Shown here: positions 1 through 8,593 of the stretch, in pieces | How positions within the stretch are numbered: the first letter of the stretch is position 1 | Layout: each line of letters starts with the position of its first letter | NCBI GenBank assembly: GCA_934532985.1 | Contig: CAKTAV010000001.1 | Span: 62,001 to 126,000 of the forward strand | Direction: 5' to 3' | Length of the DNA: 64,000 bases | DNA from: an uncultured Butyricicoccus sp. | GTDB lineage: Bacteria; Bacillota; Clostridia; Oscillospirales; Butyricicoccaceae | Program-made: the position numbers and the translations under genes | Notes under the pieces: generated by a model | Told to the model about the DNA's origin: nothing | Database searches by the model: none | What the model saw: only the letters and a program-made list of their open reading frames with translations

Positions 1-351
1 GTTAATAACGCCAACAATCAGACCAACCGCAAACACAATCAGAACCATCTGAGCAAAGCTTGCACCGCGATTCATAGCATATACCGCAACCGCCATACAG
101 CAAAGTGCCAGTGAGCCAACGCTCATATCCATGTTGCCTGTGATGACGACAAACGTACCGCCGACAGCAACAACCAGCAGCGTCGTCGCACCCCACAGCA
201 ACTGAATCATATTTTCGCCTGTCAGAAATACCGGGGAGAGAATACTGCATCCGACAAACATCAAAACAAACAGGATGTAAAAACCATACGATAATACAAC
301 GTCTCCCACTCCCTTACGGGGTGACAACGTATTCTCTACACTTCTGCTCAT
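1..351 (-). CDS. Sugar ABC transporter permease, RbsC-type (C-terminus cut by window edge)
   Basis: Translating from the ATG at 351 gives 117 codons that are still open at base 1, so only the N-terminal third is present. A short polar N-terminus is followed by hydrophobic segments and the motif VVITGNMDMSVGSLA, which corresponds to the conserved 'GGIDLSVGS' permease signature of the ribose/galactose class (BPD_transp_2). The protein should sit in the membrane as one of two different permeases of the importer. Its ATG overlaps the stop of the ATPase gene (ATGA), so it is translationally coupled and last of the genes seen. Two unlike permeases also occur in rhamnose- and AI-2-type importers, but the substrate cannot be read from this. 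Asn-Met-Asp replaces the more common Gly-Ile-Asp. Confidence 0.85.
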   Translation of the reverse strand, partial: MSRSVENTLSPRKGVGDVVLSYGFYILFVLMFVGCSILSPVFLTGENMIQLLWGATTLLVVAVGGTFVVITGNMDMSVGSLALCCMAVAVYAMNRGASFAQMVLIVFAVGLIVGVIN

Positions 352-1850
352 TTTGCTTCCCTCCCTTCACCCAATGCAAGTTCCATCAGGCGGCTGTTGT
401 TGATTTCATGACCACTGACGCTGTTGACAATCCGTCCGCCTTGCAGAACAATAACACGGTCAGATAGGTCAATCATCTCATCGACTTCTGACGAAACCAA
501 TAACACAGATGTACCGTTATCCGCCAGGCTCTGAATAATCTTATAAATTTCCATTTTTGAGCCGACATCGACGCCGCGTGTTGGCTCATCCAGCACCAGA
601 ATATCCGCTCCCCGGTTCATCCATTTAGCAAAAATAACCTTCTGCTGATTGCCGCCAGACAGCTGATACAGCTTGGTCAGTGCATCCGGCACTTTGATAT
701 TCAATCGGCGAATCAATTCCTCTGCATCCTTGACCTCGCGCTTTTCATTGATGAATTTTCCCATCTTAGAAGAATACTTGTCCAATGTTGCCGCTGTCGC
801 ATTGCGTGCAACGTCCATCTGCAAAAACAAACCATCGGTATGGCGGCTCTCCGTGACATAACCACACTGTCTTAGGAAATCTCGCTTGTTAACCTTCTGC
901 TTTTTTCCGTCAATCAGTCGATATACCTCTCCGCCGTCCACGCGATCCAGTCCAAACATCGCGCGCAGCAGCTCGGTGCGTCCGGAGCCCATCAATCCCC
1001 AGATTCCCAGAATCTCGCCCTTGCGCAGGGAAAAGCTAACGCCTTGGAGCAGATTTCCGCTCTGAATATTCTCCACCCAGAGCACTTCTTCTCCCATCTC
1101 ACGTCCATGCACCTTTTCCACTTTTTCGGTTTCTTCACCGATAATCATCGTGACGAGATCGCTCTTCTTTAGGCCTGCAACCTTTCCGCTGCCACTGTTC
1201 TTTCCATCGCGCATAACCATATAGTCATCACAGATATCTGTGATCTCATCCAAAAAGTGCGAGATATAAATAATAATCTTACCGTCTTTCCGCAGCTTAT
1301 CGATAACCTGAAACAGACTGTTTTTTTCGTTCAGGCTGAGCGATGAGGTCGGCTCGTCAAAGATAATAATATTCGCTCCCGCCGCCAACGCTCGCGCAAT
1401 TTCAACCATCTGGCGCGCGCCAATCGTGATATCCTCCATCTTGGATTTTGGATTGATATCATTTGAGCCCAAAATTTCCAGATATTTTTTCGCTTCTCGG
1501 TTCGCCTTTGCGCTGTCTACGACACCCGGAATCGAGCTTTTAAAAAAGTTCGAGATATACACGTTTTCCGCCACTGTCATCGAAGCAAAGAACAGCGGCT
1601 CCTGGTGGATAAACGCTACGCCGTTTAGCTCTGCCTCCTTCGGGCTTCCGATCGTTACGCTCTTGCCATTAATAAGGATCTCGCCCTCATCATGCTTGAT
1701 TACTCCACCCAATACATTCATCAAGGTAGATTTTCCGGCTCCATTGACACCAATCAACGCCAAAACCCGTCCTGGTTCTGCACGGAGAGAGACATCATCC
1801 AACGCCTTAACGCCCGGGAATTGTTTTGAGATATGATTCATTTCCAGCAT
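348..1850 (-). CDS. Sugar ABC transporter ATP-binding protein, RbsA/MglA type (two ATPase domains)
   Basis: This 500-residue cytoplasmic protein powers sugar import. It carries two fused nucleotide-binding domains. The first has an intact Walker A (GVNGAGKST) and Walker B (IIIFDEPTSSL), with an atypical signature. The second has GLMGSGRTE in place of Walker A, plus LSGGNQQKV and VLDEPTRGVD; a weak second P-loop is usual for this family. I chose the ATG at 1850 because a perfect AGGAGG lies six bases upstream (1857-1862). A longer reading from a TTG at 1865 would run through that ribosome site. It lies 11 bases after one permease and overlaps the next by four bases, so it belongs to the binding protein-permease-ATPase-permease operon. 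Confidence 0.93.
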   Translation of the reverse strand: MLEMNHISKQFPGVKALDDVSLRAEPGRVLALIGVNGAGKSTLMNVLGGVIKHDEGEILINGKSVTIGSPKEAELNGVAFIHQEPLFFASMTVAENVYISNFFKSSIPGVVDSAKANREAKKYLEILGSNDINPKSKMEDITIGARQMVEIARALAAGANIIIFDEPTSSLSLNEKNSLFQVIDKLRKDGKIIIYISHFLDEITDICDDYMVMRDGKNSGSGKVAGLKKSDLVTMIIGEETEKVEKVHGREMGEEVLWVENIQSGNLLQGVSFSLRKGEILGIWGLMGSGRTELLRAMFGLDRVDGGEVYRLIDGKKQKVNKRDFLRQCGYVTESRHTDGLFLQMDVARNATAATLDKYSSKMGKFINEKREVKDAEELIRRLNIKVPDALTKLYQLSGGNQQKVIFAKWMNRGADILVLDEPTRGVDVGSKMEIYKIIQSLADNGTSVLLVSSEVDEMIDLSDRVIVLQGGRIVNSVSGHEINNSRLMELALGEGREAK

Positions 1851-1861
1851 AGTATCCCTCC

Positions 1862-2839
1862 TCAATCCGCATTGCGCAGGCGGTCCAGTCCAATAATCAG
1901 AACAATCAGCACGCCCTTAATAATCAAGCCAATATAATATGAAATTCCCATCAAATTGATGAAATTACTAATCAGTGTAATAAATAACGCTCCCAAAATA
2001 GAGCCTGCAATGTTGCCCTTGCCGCCCGACAGGCTCGCGCCGCCAATAACCGCTGCACTGACAACGTCCATAATCATGGTATTGCCTACCATTGTTGCGC
2101 CTGCCATGTTGGTGCGCGCCGCCAGCAGAATTCCTGCAATGCTTGCGCAGACACCGGCGATGACATAGGCGGCAAAAATGTACTTCTCCGTGCGAATACC
2201 GGAAACCTTTGCCGTTTCCTCATTCTGTCCAATCATAAAGAAGATGCGTCCAAACTTCGTCTTCTTGAGCAGGATATGCATTGCAATCGCGCAGACGAAG
2301 AAAATCGGGATCGAAATCGGCACAATGCCGATTTTAATACCAAGCATGCGGAATGCCTTTGGCAGGCCAAAGATACTCTCCGAATTCGTCAGCATAACCG
2401 CAAAGCCATTTGCGATAATTTGTGTCGAAAGCGTCACAATAAACGGAATCATATGTGCCCGCGCAACGGCAAAGCCGTTGATGCATCCAAACAGAACGCC
2501 GACTGCGAGCGTAACTACAATACCGAGAAGGAAGTTTCCTCCGTGCGTCATAACCAACGCGCCCGCTGTTGCCGATGCCATCAGCACCGTAGACAGCGAG
2601 ATATCAATACCACCGATGACCAGCACAACCGTCATTCCAAGACACAGCATGCCAACCGTCGTCAGCTGCTGCAATACATTTACAATATTGTTAATTGTCA
2701 AAAAGGACGGAATCGTAATCGACATGACGACAACGATTACCACCATAATGACTGCTGTCAGTAGGTTCACCGCGCGTCTCCGGTCGCTCATCAGCTCGCT
2801 CACAGAGAATTTTTGAGTTGTTTTCGTTGCCTCATTCAT
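1862..2839 (-). CDS. Sugar ABC transporter permease, RbsC-type
   Basis: The 325-residue product has about eight to ten predicted membrane segments and the family motif VLVIGGIDISLSTVL, and it ends in a short basic tail. It is the first of two permease genes of the importer and should form the channel with the product of 1-351. A GAGG ribosome site precedes the ATG. The gene lies between the binding-protein gene (separated by a hairpin at 2874-2911) and the ATPase gene. Family membership (BPD_transp_2) is secure. The transported sugar is unknown. Confidence 0.93.
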   Translation of the reverse strand: MNEATKTTQKFSVSELMSDRRRAVNLLTAVIMVVIVVVMSITIPSFLTINNIVNVLQQLTTVGMLCLGMTVVLVIGGIDISLSTVLMASATAGALVMTHGGNFLLGIVVTLAVGVLFGCINGFAVARAHMIPFIVTLSTQIIANGFAVMLTNSESIFGLPKAFRMLGIKIGIVPISIPIFFVCAIAMHILLKKTKFGRIFFMIGQNEETAKVSGIRTEKYIFAAYVIAGVCASIAGILLAARTNMAGATMVGNTMIMDVVSAAVIGGASLSGGKGNIAGSILGALFITLISNFINLMGISYYIGLIIKGVLIVLIIGLDRLRNAD

Positions 2840-2873
2840 GATAAAACCTCACAAGCTGTTGACTCACGCAAAA

Positions 2874-2911
2874 GAGAGCGCCGTCGTCCTGCCGGACGCT
2901 CCGGCGCTCTC
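2874..2911 (-). terminator. Intercistronic hairpin after sugar-binding lipoprotein gene
   Basis: GAGAGCGCCG and CGGCGCTCTC form a perfect 10-bp stem with an 18-base loop. No long T run follows, so it more likely stabilises the upstream message or only partly terminates than ends the operon. Such a site would give more binding protein than permease. Confidence 0.7.
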
Positions 2912-2943
2912 CTATGCCAGTTTACTGTTGTTTCATTCCGGAA

Positions 2944-3990
2944 TTAGCCCCAGAGCAGAGCAGTCAGATCCTTATCCTGATAGTTTTCCTTGGTGAATAC
3001 CGGGCCCTTGATATAGGTCTCTTCTACCGTTTCACCATTGGCCACTGCGATAACCTGATTTACAATCTCCTTGGACATATTGACAATGTCCATCAGCGAA
3101 TCGGTATCGACATAACCCTCTGCGATGCCGTCCAGGCCTTCTGCGTAAACGTCGGTCGATGCGATGTAAACGTGTCCGTCCTCACCGCGCGGAATCCACT
3201 TATTTACCGCTTCCAGACCGGACTTTGCTGCCGGCAGCAGATAGTCGGAGGCGATGTACAGGCAATTTGCATCCTTGTTCGCACGCATTGCACTCGGCAG
3301 GTTGGATTCCAGCCAGTCCGGATCCCAGTCTGTGGTCAGATCGGTAACCAGCTTTGCACCCTTGTCCTTGTACTCCTCAATCGCTCTCTTGCATCCCGCC
3401 ACACGGTCTACCGAGTTCTGATCCGACAGCGCACCGCTGCAGATGACCAGATTCATTTCCTTTGCGCCGTCCTCCAGCATGATGTCAAACATCTCCTTGG
3501 TTGCGGCATAGCCCTGATCCTCTGCGTCAACGCCGACAAAGGAGTCCGGCTTTTCTTCGCCCTTCGGGTTGTACGGACGGTTCTGAATGATAACCGGAAT
3601 GCCAGCATCGTGGCAGTCCGCAATCATCGTGTCGCTTGCTGCTGCGTCCTCCGGACAAATTACCATGACGTTGACGCCCTGGCTAATCAGGTCCTTTACG
3701 TCAGACAGCTGCTTGCTCACGTCATTATCTGCGGACGTAACGACAAAATCGACCTTCGGATCACTTTCCGCACCAAACTTCTTGGTATACTCGTCCGTCT
3801 TGGTAAATACGTCGTTCATCAGGGCGTTATAAGACATGCCGACCTTAATGGTATCGCCCTTTCCAAACTTCTCTCCGCTTGCCGATCCGGAGCCGGAATC
3901 CGATCCACCGCTGCCGCCGCATCCTGCGAGCGTGCCTACTACCACTGCGCTGGAAACCAGCATTGCCATAAGTCTCTTCGATAGTTTCAT
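2944..3990 (-). CDS. Sugar-binding lipoprotein of ABC importer (Peripla_BP_4)
   Basis: The 348-residue protein has a signal peptide ending in the lipobox LAGC (Cys24), then a Gly/Ser linker and a type I periplasmic-binding fold, so it should be anchored outside the membrane and deliver a sugar to the permeases. I chose the ATG at 3990, which has a GGAG ribosome site; the reading frame extends 41 codons further upstream without signal-peptide character. It is the first gene of the importer operon and lies opposite the response-regulator gene, which suggests that system controls it. Ribose, galactose, rhamnose and AI-2 binding proteins share this fold, so the ligand is not assigned. Confidence 0.92.
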   Translation of the reverse strand: MKLSKRLMAMLVSSAVVVGTLAGCGGSGGSDSGSGSASGEKFGKGDTIKVGMSYNALMNDVFTKTDEYTKKFGAESDPKVDFVVTSADNDVSKQLSDVKDLISQGVNVMVICPEDAAASDTMIADCHDAGIPVIIQNRPYNPKGEEKPDSFVGVDAEDQGYAATKEMFDIMLEDGAKEMNLVICSGALSDQNSVDRVAGCKRAIEEYKDKGAKLVTDLTTDWDPDWLESNLPSAMRANKDANCLYIASDYLLPAAKSGLEAVNKWIPRGEDGHVYIASTDVYAEGLDGIAEGYVDTDSLMDIVNMSKEIVNQVIAVANGETVEETYIKGPVFTKENYQDKDLTALLWG

Positions 3991-4153
3991 TGTGTTCTCT
4001 CCTTCGTTTTTCTTGTTGCCTTCATACATAAAGTGCCTGTTAGTATTCCAATAATCTTTATATTTCCTCCTTTCTTTCTGGCTAAAACGCACATGTCGTT
4101 CTGGATTTCTCACAAATCAAACCAAGTTTTTTTCCGTCGTATTGTGTAAACCA

Positions 4154-4182
4154 ACGATACCATTTCCCATGTTCTCTGTAAA
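4154..4182 (-). promoter_or_regulatory. Promoter of sugar importer operon
   Basis: Read on the minus strand, TTTACA and TATCGT are separated by exactly 17 bases. The weak -10 box would suit an activator-dependent promoter. Confidence 0.55.
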
Positions 4183-4251
4183 CACTCTTTCTCATTTGTA
4201 TTAGATTGTGTGCATCAATTATTAGAATTCATGTCCTCTGCAATCACAATC

Positions 4252-4322
4252 ATTGTGCAAAAGCTCTTGTATTCTATGTGTTGAAATCTTTTGAGACTTA
4301 TATTACAATAGTTTTGCACAAT
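4252..4322 (+). promoter_or_regulatory. Inverted ATTGTGCAAAA repeats flanking the regulator promoter
   Basis: ATTGTGCAAAA at 4252-4262 and its exact reverse complement at 4312-4322 bracket the -35 and -10 boxes. Related half-sites (ATTGTGTGCA, ATTGTGTAAA) lie at 4205 and 4141, towards the importer promoter. They are candidate binding sites for the AraC-type response regulator. Confidence 0.5.
4281..4309 (+). promoter_or_regulatory. Promoter of two-component operon
   Basis: TTGAAA and TACAAT lie 17 bases apart, 39 bases before the response-regulator start. Confidence 0.7.
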
Positions 4323-4347
4323 CGTTTTTCTTCTGGGAGGTATATCT

Positions 4348-5973
4348 ATGTGGAAATTGCTTATTGTTGAAGATGAATTGGGTATTTACCACCTGATCAA
4401 TAACTTCATAGATTATGCTTCCCTTCAGATTGAACTGATCGGATATGCGCGCGATGGCAGCAGTGCGGCAAAAATGATCGAGTGGCAGCGACCAGACATC
4501 GTCATTACCGATATCTCCATGCCAACCATGTCAGGCTTGGAAATGATTCAAAAAATCAACGAGCTGGGCATTGATACCCGCTTTATTATCATCAGCGGAT
4601 ATGCACAATTTGATTATGCACAAACCGCCATTAAGCTCGGTGTGGAGGATTATCTCATCAAGCCAATCAATCAGGAAGAACTGAATCATGTTCTTGCCCG
4701 AACCATCGAACGCATCGCGCAGGCGCGCGGCACACAGTTTGGGGATGCCGCGCCAACGTCCGATATTTATAGCCAGAAAAAACTGCGTTCTTCTATGCTG
4801 ATGGGTCTGATCTATGATCATTCTCTCTCTCTTAACCAGCCCTTGTCCGCACTCAATGAAGAGTATTCTTTTTCGTTCCAGACCGGTTTCTTCTCGCTCT
4901 CTATCCTACACATTGACTGTCCGGATAGCGTGCCGCTCGGCATTATCGACTACATTTCTGAACATATTGCAACGCATATTCGCAGTTCTGTCCTAGAAGC
5001 CTGTGCGGATGCGGAGCTAATCGCTCACCACAACCGAATTTATCTCTTGACCAATTATACTTCGAATCAGGAAACCGGCCTCTTTCGTACTCTGCAATAT
5101 GCACTGACCTTCGCCAGAGATTTTGCAGCGGAATATTCCGATACCGCGGTTACTCTTGTCGTTGGTCTTCCGGCAAGCCAGCCTGCTACACTGTATCTCT
5201 CCCTGCAAAGCGCTCTTCGCGTGCTGCATGCACGTATTTTACTCGGCTTAAACCGTGTCATTTCAGCCAAGGATTGTATCGAACAGAGCGAAGAAAACTA
5301 CCGCTATACTATCCCTCGTCAGCTTGTTTTGGATCTCAGCTCTGCCGCGGACTGCAAACAAATTGATGCATTGGAACGCAGTATTTCTGCCCTCTTTGAG
5401 GATATGCTAACCGTTCACCGCTCCCACCCATTGCAGCTTTTTTCCAATGTGAAAGAGTCGTTGTTTTTTCTCTTAACACTATTGCGGCAGAAAGAGCTCT
5501 TTGCCGATGACCCAGCTTCCTTATATTTGCAATACTGTGATGCGTTGGACCATTATTACATGCCGAGTGATCTCACTCATACGCTTCCCTCTCTGCTGTG
5601 CAGCAGCCTGCGCAAAGAGCAGGAGAGTACGGACTCGGAGAACAGTAAAGTAATGCAGACTGCTCTCGCCTACATCCATGAAAATTACAATAAAAACATC
5701 CAATTGGAAGATATCGCAGAACAGGTATATCTTTCCCCTGCCTACTTTGGAATTTTATTCAAAAAAGAAACCGGAGAGAATTTCAGTTCCTACCTCACAA
5801 ATCTCCGTATGGAAAAGGCAAAAGAGTTGCTCAAGCAAATTGATCAGAATATTTCCGAGATTGCGTATCAGGTCGGTTATGCCAATAAGCGTTATTTCAG
5901 CCGTATTTTCAAGAAGAATGTCGGTGTAACCCCACAGGAATTTCGTAAAATTCACGGGCAGAGCAAGTTTTAG
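4348..5973 (+). CDS. YesN-like response regulator with AraC DNA-binding domain
   Basis: The 541-residue protein begins with a receiver domain (residues 1-120): acidic pocket E8-D9, phospho-acceptor D55 in ITDISMP, and the conserved lysine in YLIKPI. A long linker follows, then a C-terminal AraC double helix-turn-helix (about 436-535) containing YLSPAYFGILFKKETG and VGYANKRYFSRIFKK. It should bind DNA when phosphorylated and activate sugar uptake genes. A GGGAGG ribosome site precedes the ATG. The kinase gene follows after 11 bases. The importer operon lies divergently upstream with shared motif repeats, so that is the likely target. Confidence 0.93.
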   Translation: MWKLLIVEDELGIYHLINNFIDYASLQIELIGYARDGSSAAKMIEWQRPDIVITDISMPTMSGLEMIQKINELGIDTRFIIISGYAQFDYAQTAIKLGVEDYLIKPINQEELNHVLARTIERIAQARGTQFGDAAPTSDIYSQKKLRSSMLMGLIYDHSLSLNQPLSALNEEYSFSFQTGFFSLSILHIDCPDSVPLGIIDYISEHIATHIRSSVLEACADAELIAHHNRIYLLTNYTSNQETGLFRTLQYALTFARDFAAEYSDTAVTLVVGLPASQPATLYLSLQSALRVLHARILLGLNRVISAKDCIEQSEENYRYTIPRQLVLDLSSAADCKQIDALERSISALFEDMLTVHRSHPLQLFSNVKESLFFLLTLLRQKELFADDPASLYLQYCDALDHYYMPSDLTHTLPSLLCSSLRKEQESTDSENSKVMQTALAYIHENYNKNIQLEDIAEQVYLSPAYFGILFKKETGENFSSYLTNLRMEKAKELLKQIDQNISEIAYQVGYANKRYFSRIFKKNVGVTPQEFRKIHGQSKF

Positions 5974-5984
5974 GAGGCGCCATT

Positions 5985-7034
5985 ATGAACAACAATCTGT
6001 ACTCCAAGCGACAGCTTCATATCTGCTTTTTTCTGCCTTTATTTTCTGCTCTTGTCTCTCTCTTTCTAGCCATACTGCTCCTGTTTCAGCATGACCGCTC
6101 CCCTATATTTTTGACACTTATCCTCACCGCCGCAGTGTTATTTTTTATCAGCGGTTCTGTCAGCATTTCTTTTTACCGCCGCACCTTTCTCCGCTCCTCG
6201 GAACAAATGGCACAAATCTGTGAGCAGTTTTCCTTAATTCTTCCCGAAGGAAAGACCCTTACCTATGATCAGCTGCTTCATTTCATTCTGGATACTGTCG
6301 ATCACACATTGAACCAAGCCTATTCCAGCCAGCTTTTACGCAAGCAGGCAGAATTTGACCGTATGAAAAGCCAAATCAACCCGCATTTTTTGTACAACAC
6401 ATTGGATTCCATCCGCGGCTATGCATTGGCGGAAAACTCACCAGTCACGGCTGATATGATCGAAGTCCTCTCCCGCATTTTCCGTTATACCATCAGCCAA
6501 AAAAATGAGCTTATCGCATTAGAAAAAGAACTCGGTATGCTGAGCGATTACATCACCATTCAAGAATATCGCTGCAACAGCCATATCCTGCTGCAAAAAC
6601 AGCTTTCTGATCCTCAGCTCTACCAGTATCCCATCCCAAAGTTAATTTTGCAGCCGTTTATTGAAAATGCCATTAAATATGCAATGCAGGATCGCTCTAA
6701 TTTCGCCATTACTGTTCGCGCCGAGACAACCTCATCTCGTCTTATCCTAACCGTTGCCGATAATGGTCGCGGCATGACGGCGGATGATCTGGCAACGCTA
6801 AACGAGCGGCTCTATCGCAATGAATATGGCCAAACCGGTTCTGGCGTCACCTCCAAAAAAGGCAGCGGCATTGCCATTACCAATGTCAACGCCCGTTTGA
6901 AGCTGTTATTCGGTGACGAATACGGCGTCACCGCCTTCAGTACCCTGGGGCTTGGCAGTGAATTCCGTCTGGTTCTTCCCTATCATCCCGAGCTGCTTAC
7001 CCAGCAGGAAGGAGCACTTTCCCATGATTCCTGA
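5985..7034 (+). CDS. YesM-like sensor histidine kinase lacking an extracellular sensor domain
   Basis: The 349-residue kinase has two closely spaced membrane helices (about 12-34 and 40-63) joined by only a few residues. The His_kinase domain follows, with phospho-acceptor H134 in INPHFLYNTLD, then a HATPase_c domain with the N box (QPFIENAIKYA), G1 (VADNGRGM) and G2 (GSGIAITNVNARL). It should phosphorylate the upstream response regulator. Typical YesM kinases have a large extracellular Cache-type domain of a few hundred residues, which is absent here, so the input must come through the membrane or from a partner. AGGAGG precedes the start, and the 3' end overlaps the next gene by 11 bases. 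Confidence 0.92.
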   Translation: MNNNLYSKRQLHICFFLPLFSALVSLFLAILLLFQHDRSPIFLTLILTAAVLFFISGSVSISFYRRTFLRSSEQMAQICEQFSLILPEGKTLTYDQLLHFILDTVDHTLNQAYSSQLLRKQAEFDRMKSQINPHFLYNTLDSIRGYALAENSPVTADMIEVLSRIFRYTISQKNELIALEKELGMLSDYITIQEYRCNSHILLQKQLSDPQLYQYPIPKLILQPFIENAIKYAMQDRSNFAITVRAETTSSRLILTVADNGRGMTADDLATLNERLYRNEYGQTGSGVTSKKGSGIAITNVNARLKLLFGDEYGVTAFSTLGLGSEFRLVLPYHPELLTQQEGALSHDS

Positions 7035-8457
7035 AATTCTCCGCGCAGAATTTCTCAGCGTTCATGACGCTGACCAGCATTTGCTGCGCTCGGTTTCTTT
7101 CACGCTGGCGCAGGGCGAACTCGCAGCTGTCGTATCCAATCTTCATGAAAAGCAGTCACTTGCCGCGATCTTTTCCGAACAACTGATACCGGAACAGGGG
7201 CGTCTTTTCCTGCAAGACCAACCGGCTCCCGCAGAGCTGCACAGCGCTGGCCTGTTCTTTGTCGGGCAGGAAAGTCGTATTTTCCCTACCATGACTATTG
7301 CGAATAATTTCTTTCTGTATACGCGCCGCGCCTTGTCCCCAGACCCGCATTTATCCTCCATTTTTCTGCACGATGCCCAAAATTCCGTACAAACGGACGC
7401 GATACTAACCGAATTTGCATTAACGCATATTACACCGGATATGTATGCCTCCCGTCTTTCTTCATTTGATCGTTCTTTACTGGAGATCGTATTCTACGCC
7501 TCCATTGGCGCAAAAATTATCGTGCTGGATGACCTCCTCTCTACCGCTTCCAAATCAGATCGTGCTTCTCTGACACACATCCTGCATGTCTTACAGCAGA
7601 AAAATATTGCCGTACTGTATCTATCCAGCAAATTTGATGCGTTATTTGAGCAATTTCAGAGATTGTCTATCATATACAACGGGGTCACGGTCAAAGAACT
7701 GCGCGAAAAGGAAATCAACCGTTCTGCTTTTATGCGTCATATGTCCTTCTATGAGCTTCCCCATTTTTCTTTGTCAGCAGATTCTATGTCTCCTCCTAAT
7801 CTTTTATTAAAGGCACAGGATGTTCATGTTTCCGGCGATCTCATCGTCCCAGATTTTCACATTGACATCGGAGAAATACTCGGAATCTGTGATCCTGACT
7901 GGCAATTTGGTATCGCTCTCAGTGACGCCTTGTCTGGCCGTATTCCATTCAGCGGGAACATTACACTAAAAGGAACACCGTATCACCCGCTCTGCATGAA
8001 GGACGCCATTCAGCAAGGCGTCGCGCTCTCCGTCAATACCCATGTGCAGGATCCCATTTATCCTGATATGAGTCTCTATGACAATGTTACACTGCTTGCC
8101 GACGCAGTCATTACCGGAAAAACAAGTATAATCAAAAAGCGACTTCGCCGCCATGTCGCAGAGCACGCCCTGCGTCTCATCGAAGCCGATTCGCTCATCA
8201 CACAGTATGCCGGAAAATCCAATCTTCGCGGCATTCACAGTATTGACCAACTGCGTATCAATATTGCAAAATGGCTGTGTATTTTCCCCAAGCTGCTCAT
8301 TCTTGTCAATCCATTTTCCGTCCTGGATGACCGTACCATTTCAGAGTTTCAAAACATTCTTCACTGTCTGAAAAAGATTGACGTCTCTGTTTTGATTTTA
8401 TCCATGAACCGACAATCTCTATACACCGTATGCGACCGTGTTCTCACGTTCGATTGA
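7024..8457 (+). CDS. Degenerate tandem ABC ATPase-like protein (predicted non-hydrolytic)
   Basis: The 477-residue product has the two-domain layout and length of RbsA/MglA sugar ATPases, but its catalytic motifs are eroded in both halves. The first P-loop reads SNLHEKQS (38-45), the signature LSSFDRS (145-151), Walker B IIVLDD with no following Glu-Pro, and the H-loop is LSSKFD. In the second half the P-loop region is CDPDWQFGI, the signature IHSIDQL (404-410) and Walker B LILVNPF. It therefore probably neither binds nor hydrolyses ATP normally. The start at 7024 has AGGAG upstream and lies inside the end of the kinase gene, so the two are translationally coupled. I infer a regulatory partner linking transport state to the kinase. 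It could instead be a non-functional relic, but the reading frame is intact and well coupled. Confidence 0.8.
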   Translation: MIPEILRAEFLSVHDADQHLLRSVSFTLAQGELAAVVSNLHEKQSLAAIFSEQLIPEQGRLFLQDQPAPAELHSAGLFFVGQESRIFPTMTIANNFFLYTRRALSPDPHLSSIFLHDAQNSVQTDAILTEFALTHITPDMYASRLSSFDRSLLEIVFYASIGAKIIVLDDLLSTASKSDRASLTHILHVLQQKNIAVLYLSSKFDALFEQFQRLSIIYNGVTVKELREKEINRSAFMRHMSFYELPHFSLSADSMSPPNLLLKAQDVHVSGDLIVPDFHIDIGEILGICDPDWQFGIALSDALSGRIPFSGNITLKGTPYHPLCMKDAIQQGVALSVNTHVQDPIYPDMSLYDNVTLLADAVITGKTSIIKKRLRRHVAEHALRLIEADSLITQYAGKSNLRGIHSIDQLRINIAKWLCIFPKLLILVNPFSVLDDRTISEFQNILHCLKKIDVSVLILSMNRQSLYTVCDRVLTFD

Positions 8458-8513
8458 GCACAGTATCCAAAAAATACTCCAAATATTTAGACGCTCTGCC
8501 AAATCGTTTTTTC

Positions 8514-8543
8514 TTGACAGAGCGCTTTTCTTTTTGTTACAAT
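8514..8543 (+). promoter_or_regulatory. Promoter of lacI-type gene
   Basis: A consensus TTGACA is followed after 18 bases by TACAAT. The operator at 8558-8575 lies just downstream, over the expected start of transcription. Confidence 0.75.
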
Positions 8544-8557
8544 ATGTACATCAAACC

Positions 8558-8575
8558 AATGCATACGTTTGCATT
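8558..8575 (+). promoter_or_regulatory. LacI-family/cre-like operator 1
   Basis: AATGCATACGTTTGCATT is a palindrome around a central CG. Its reverse complement fits the CcpA cre consensus WTGNAANCGNWWNCA. It is the exact reverse complement of the site at 9650-9667. It may serve the LacI protein encoded next to it, CcpA, or both. Confidence 0.75.
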
Positions 8576-8593
8576 AGAAAGCAGCTGTTTCTT

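Larger units (their letters stand above)
3991..4347. other. Divergent regulatory region between importer and two-component operons
   Basis: This 357-base AT-rich gap holds no gene. It contains a minus-strand promoter (4154-4182), a plus-strand promoter (4281-4309) and several copies of an ATTGTG-type motif at 4141, 4205, 4252 and, inverted, 4312. Confidence 0.75.

Noticed and set aside
8490..8524. CGCTCTG...CAGAGCG inverted repeat after the degenerate ABC gene as a terminator
   Set aside because: It spans the -35 box of the lacI promoter with a 19-base loop. It may be chance or a weak terminator, and I could not support it.
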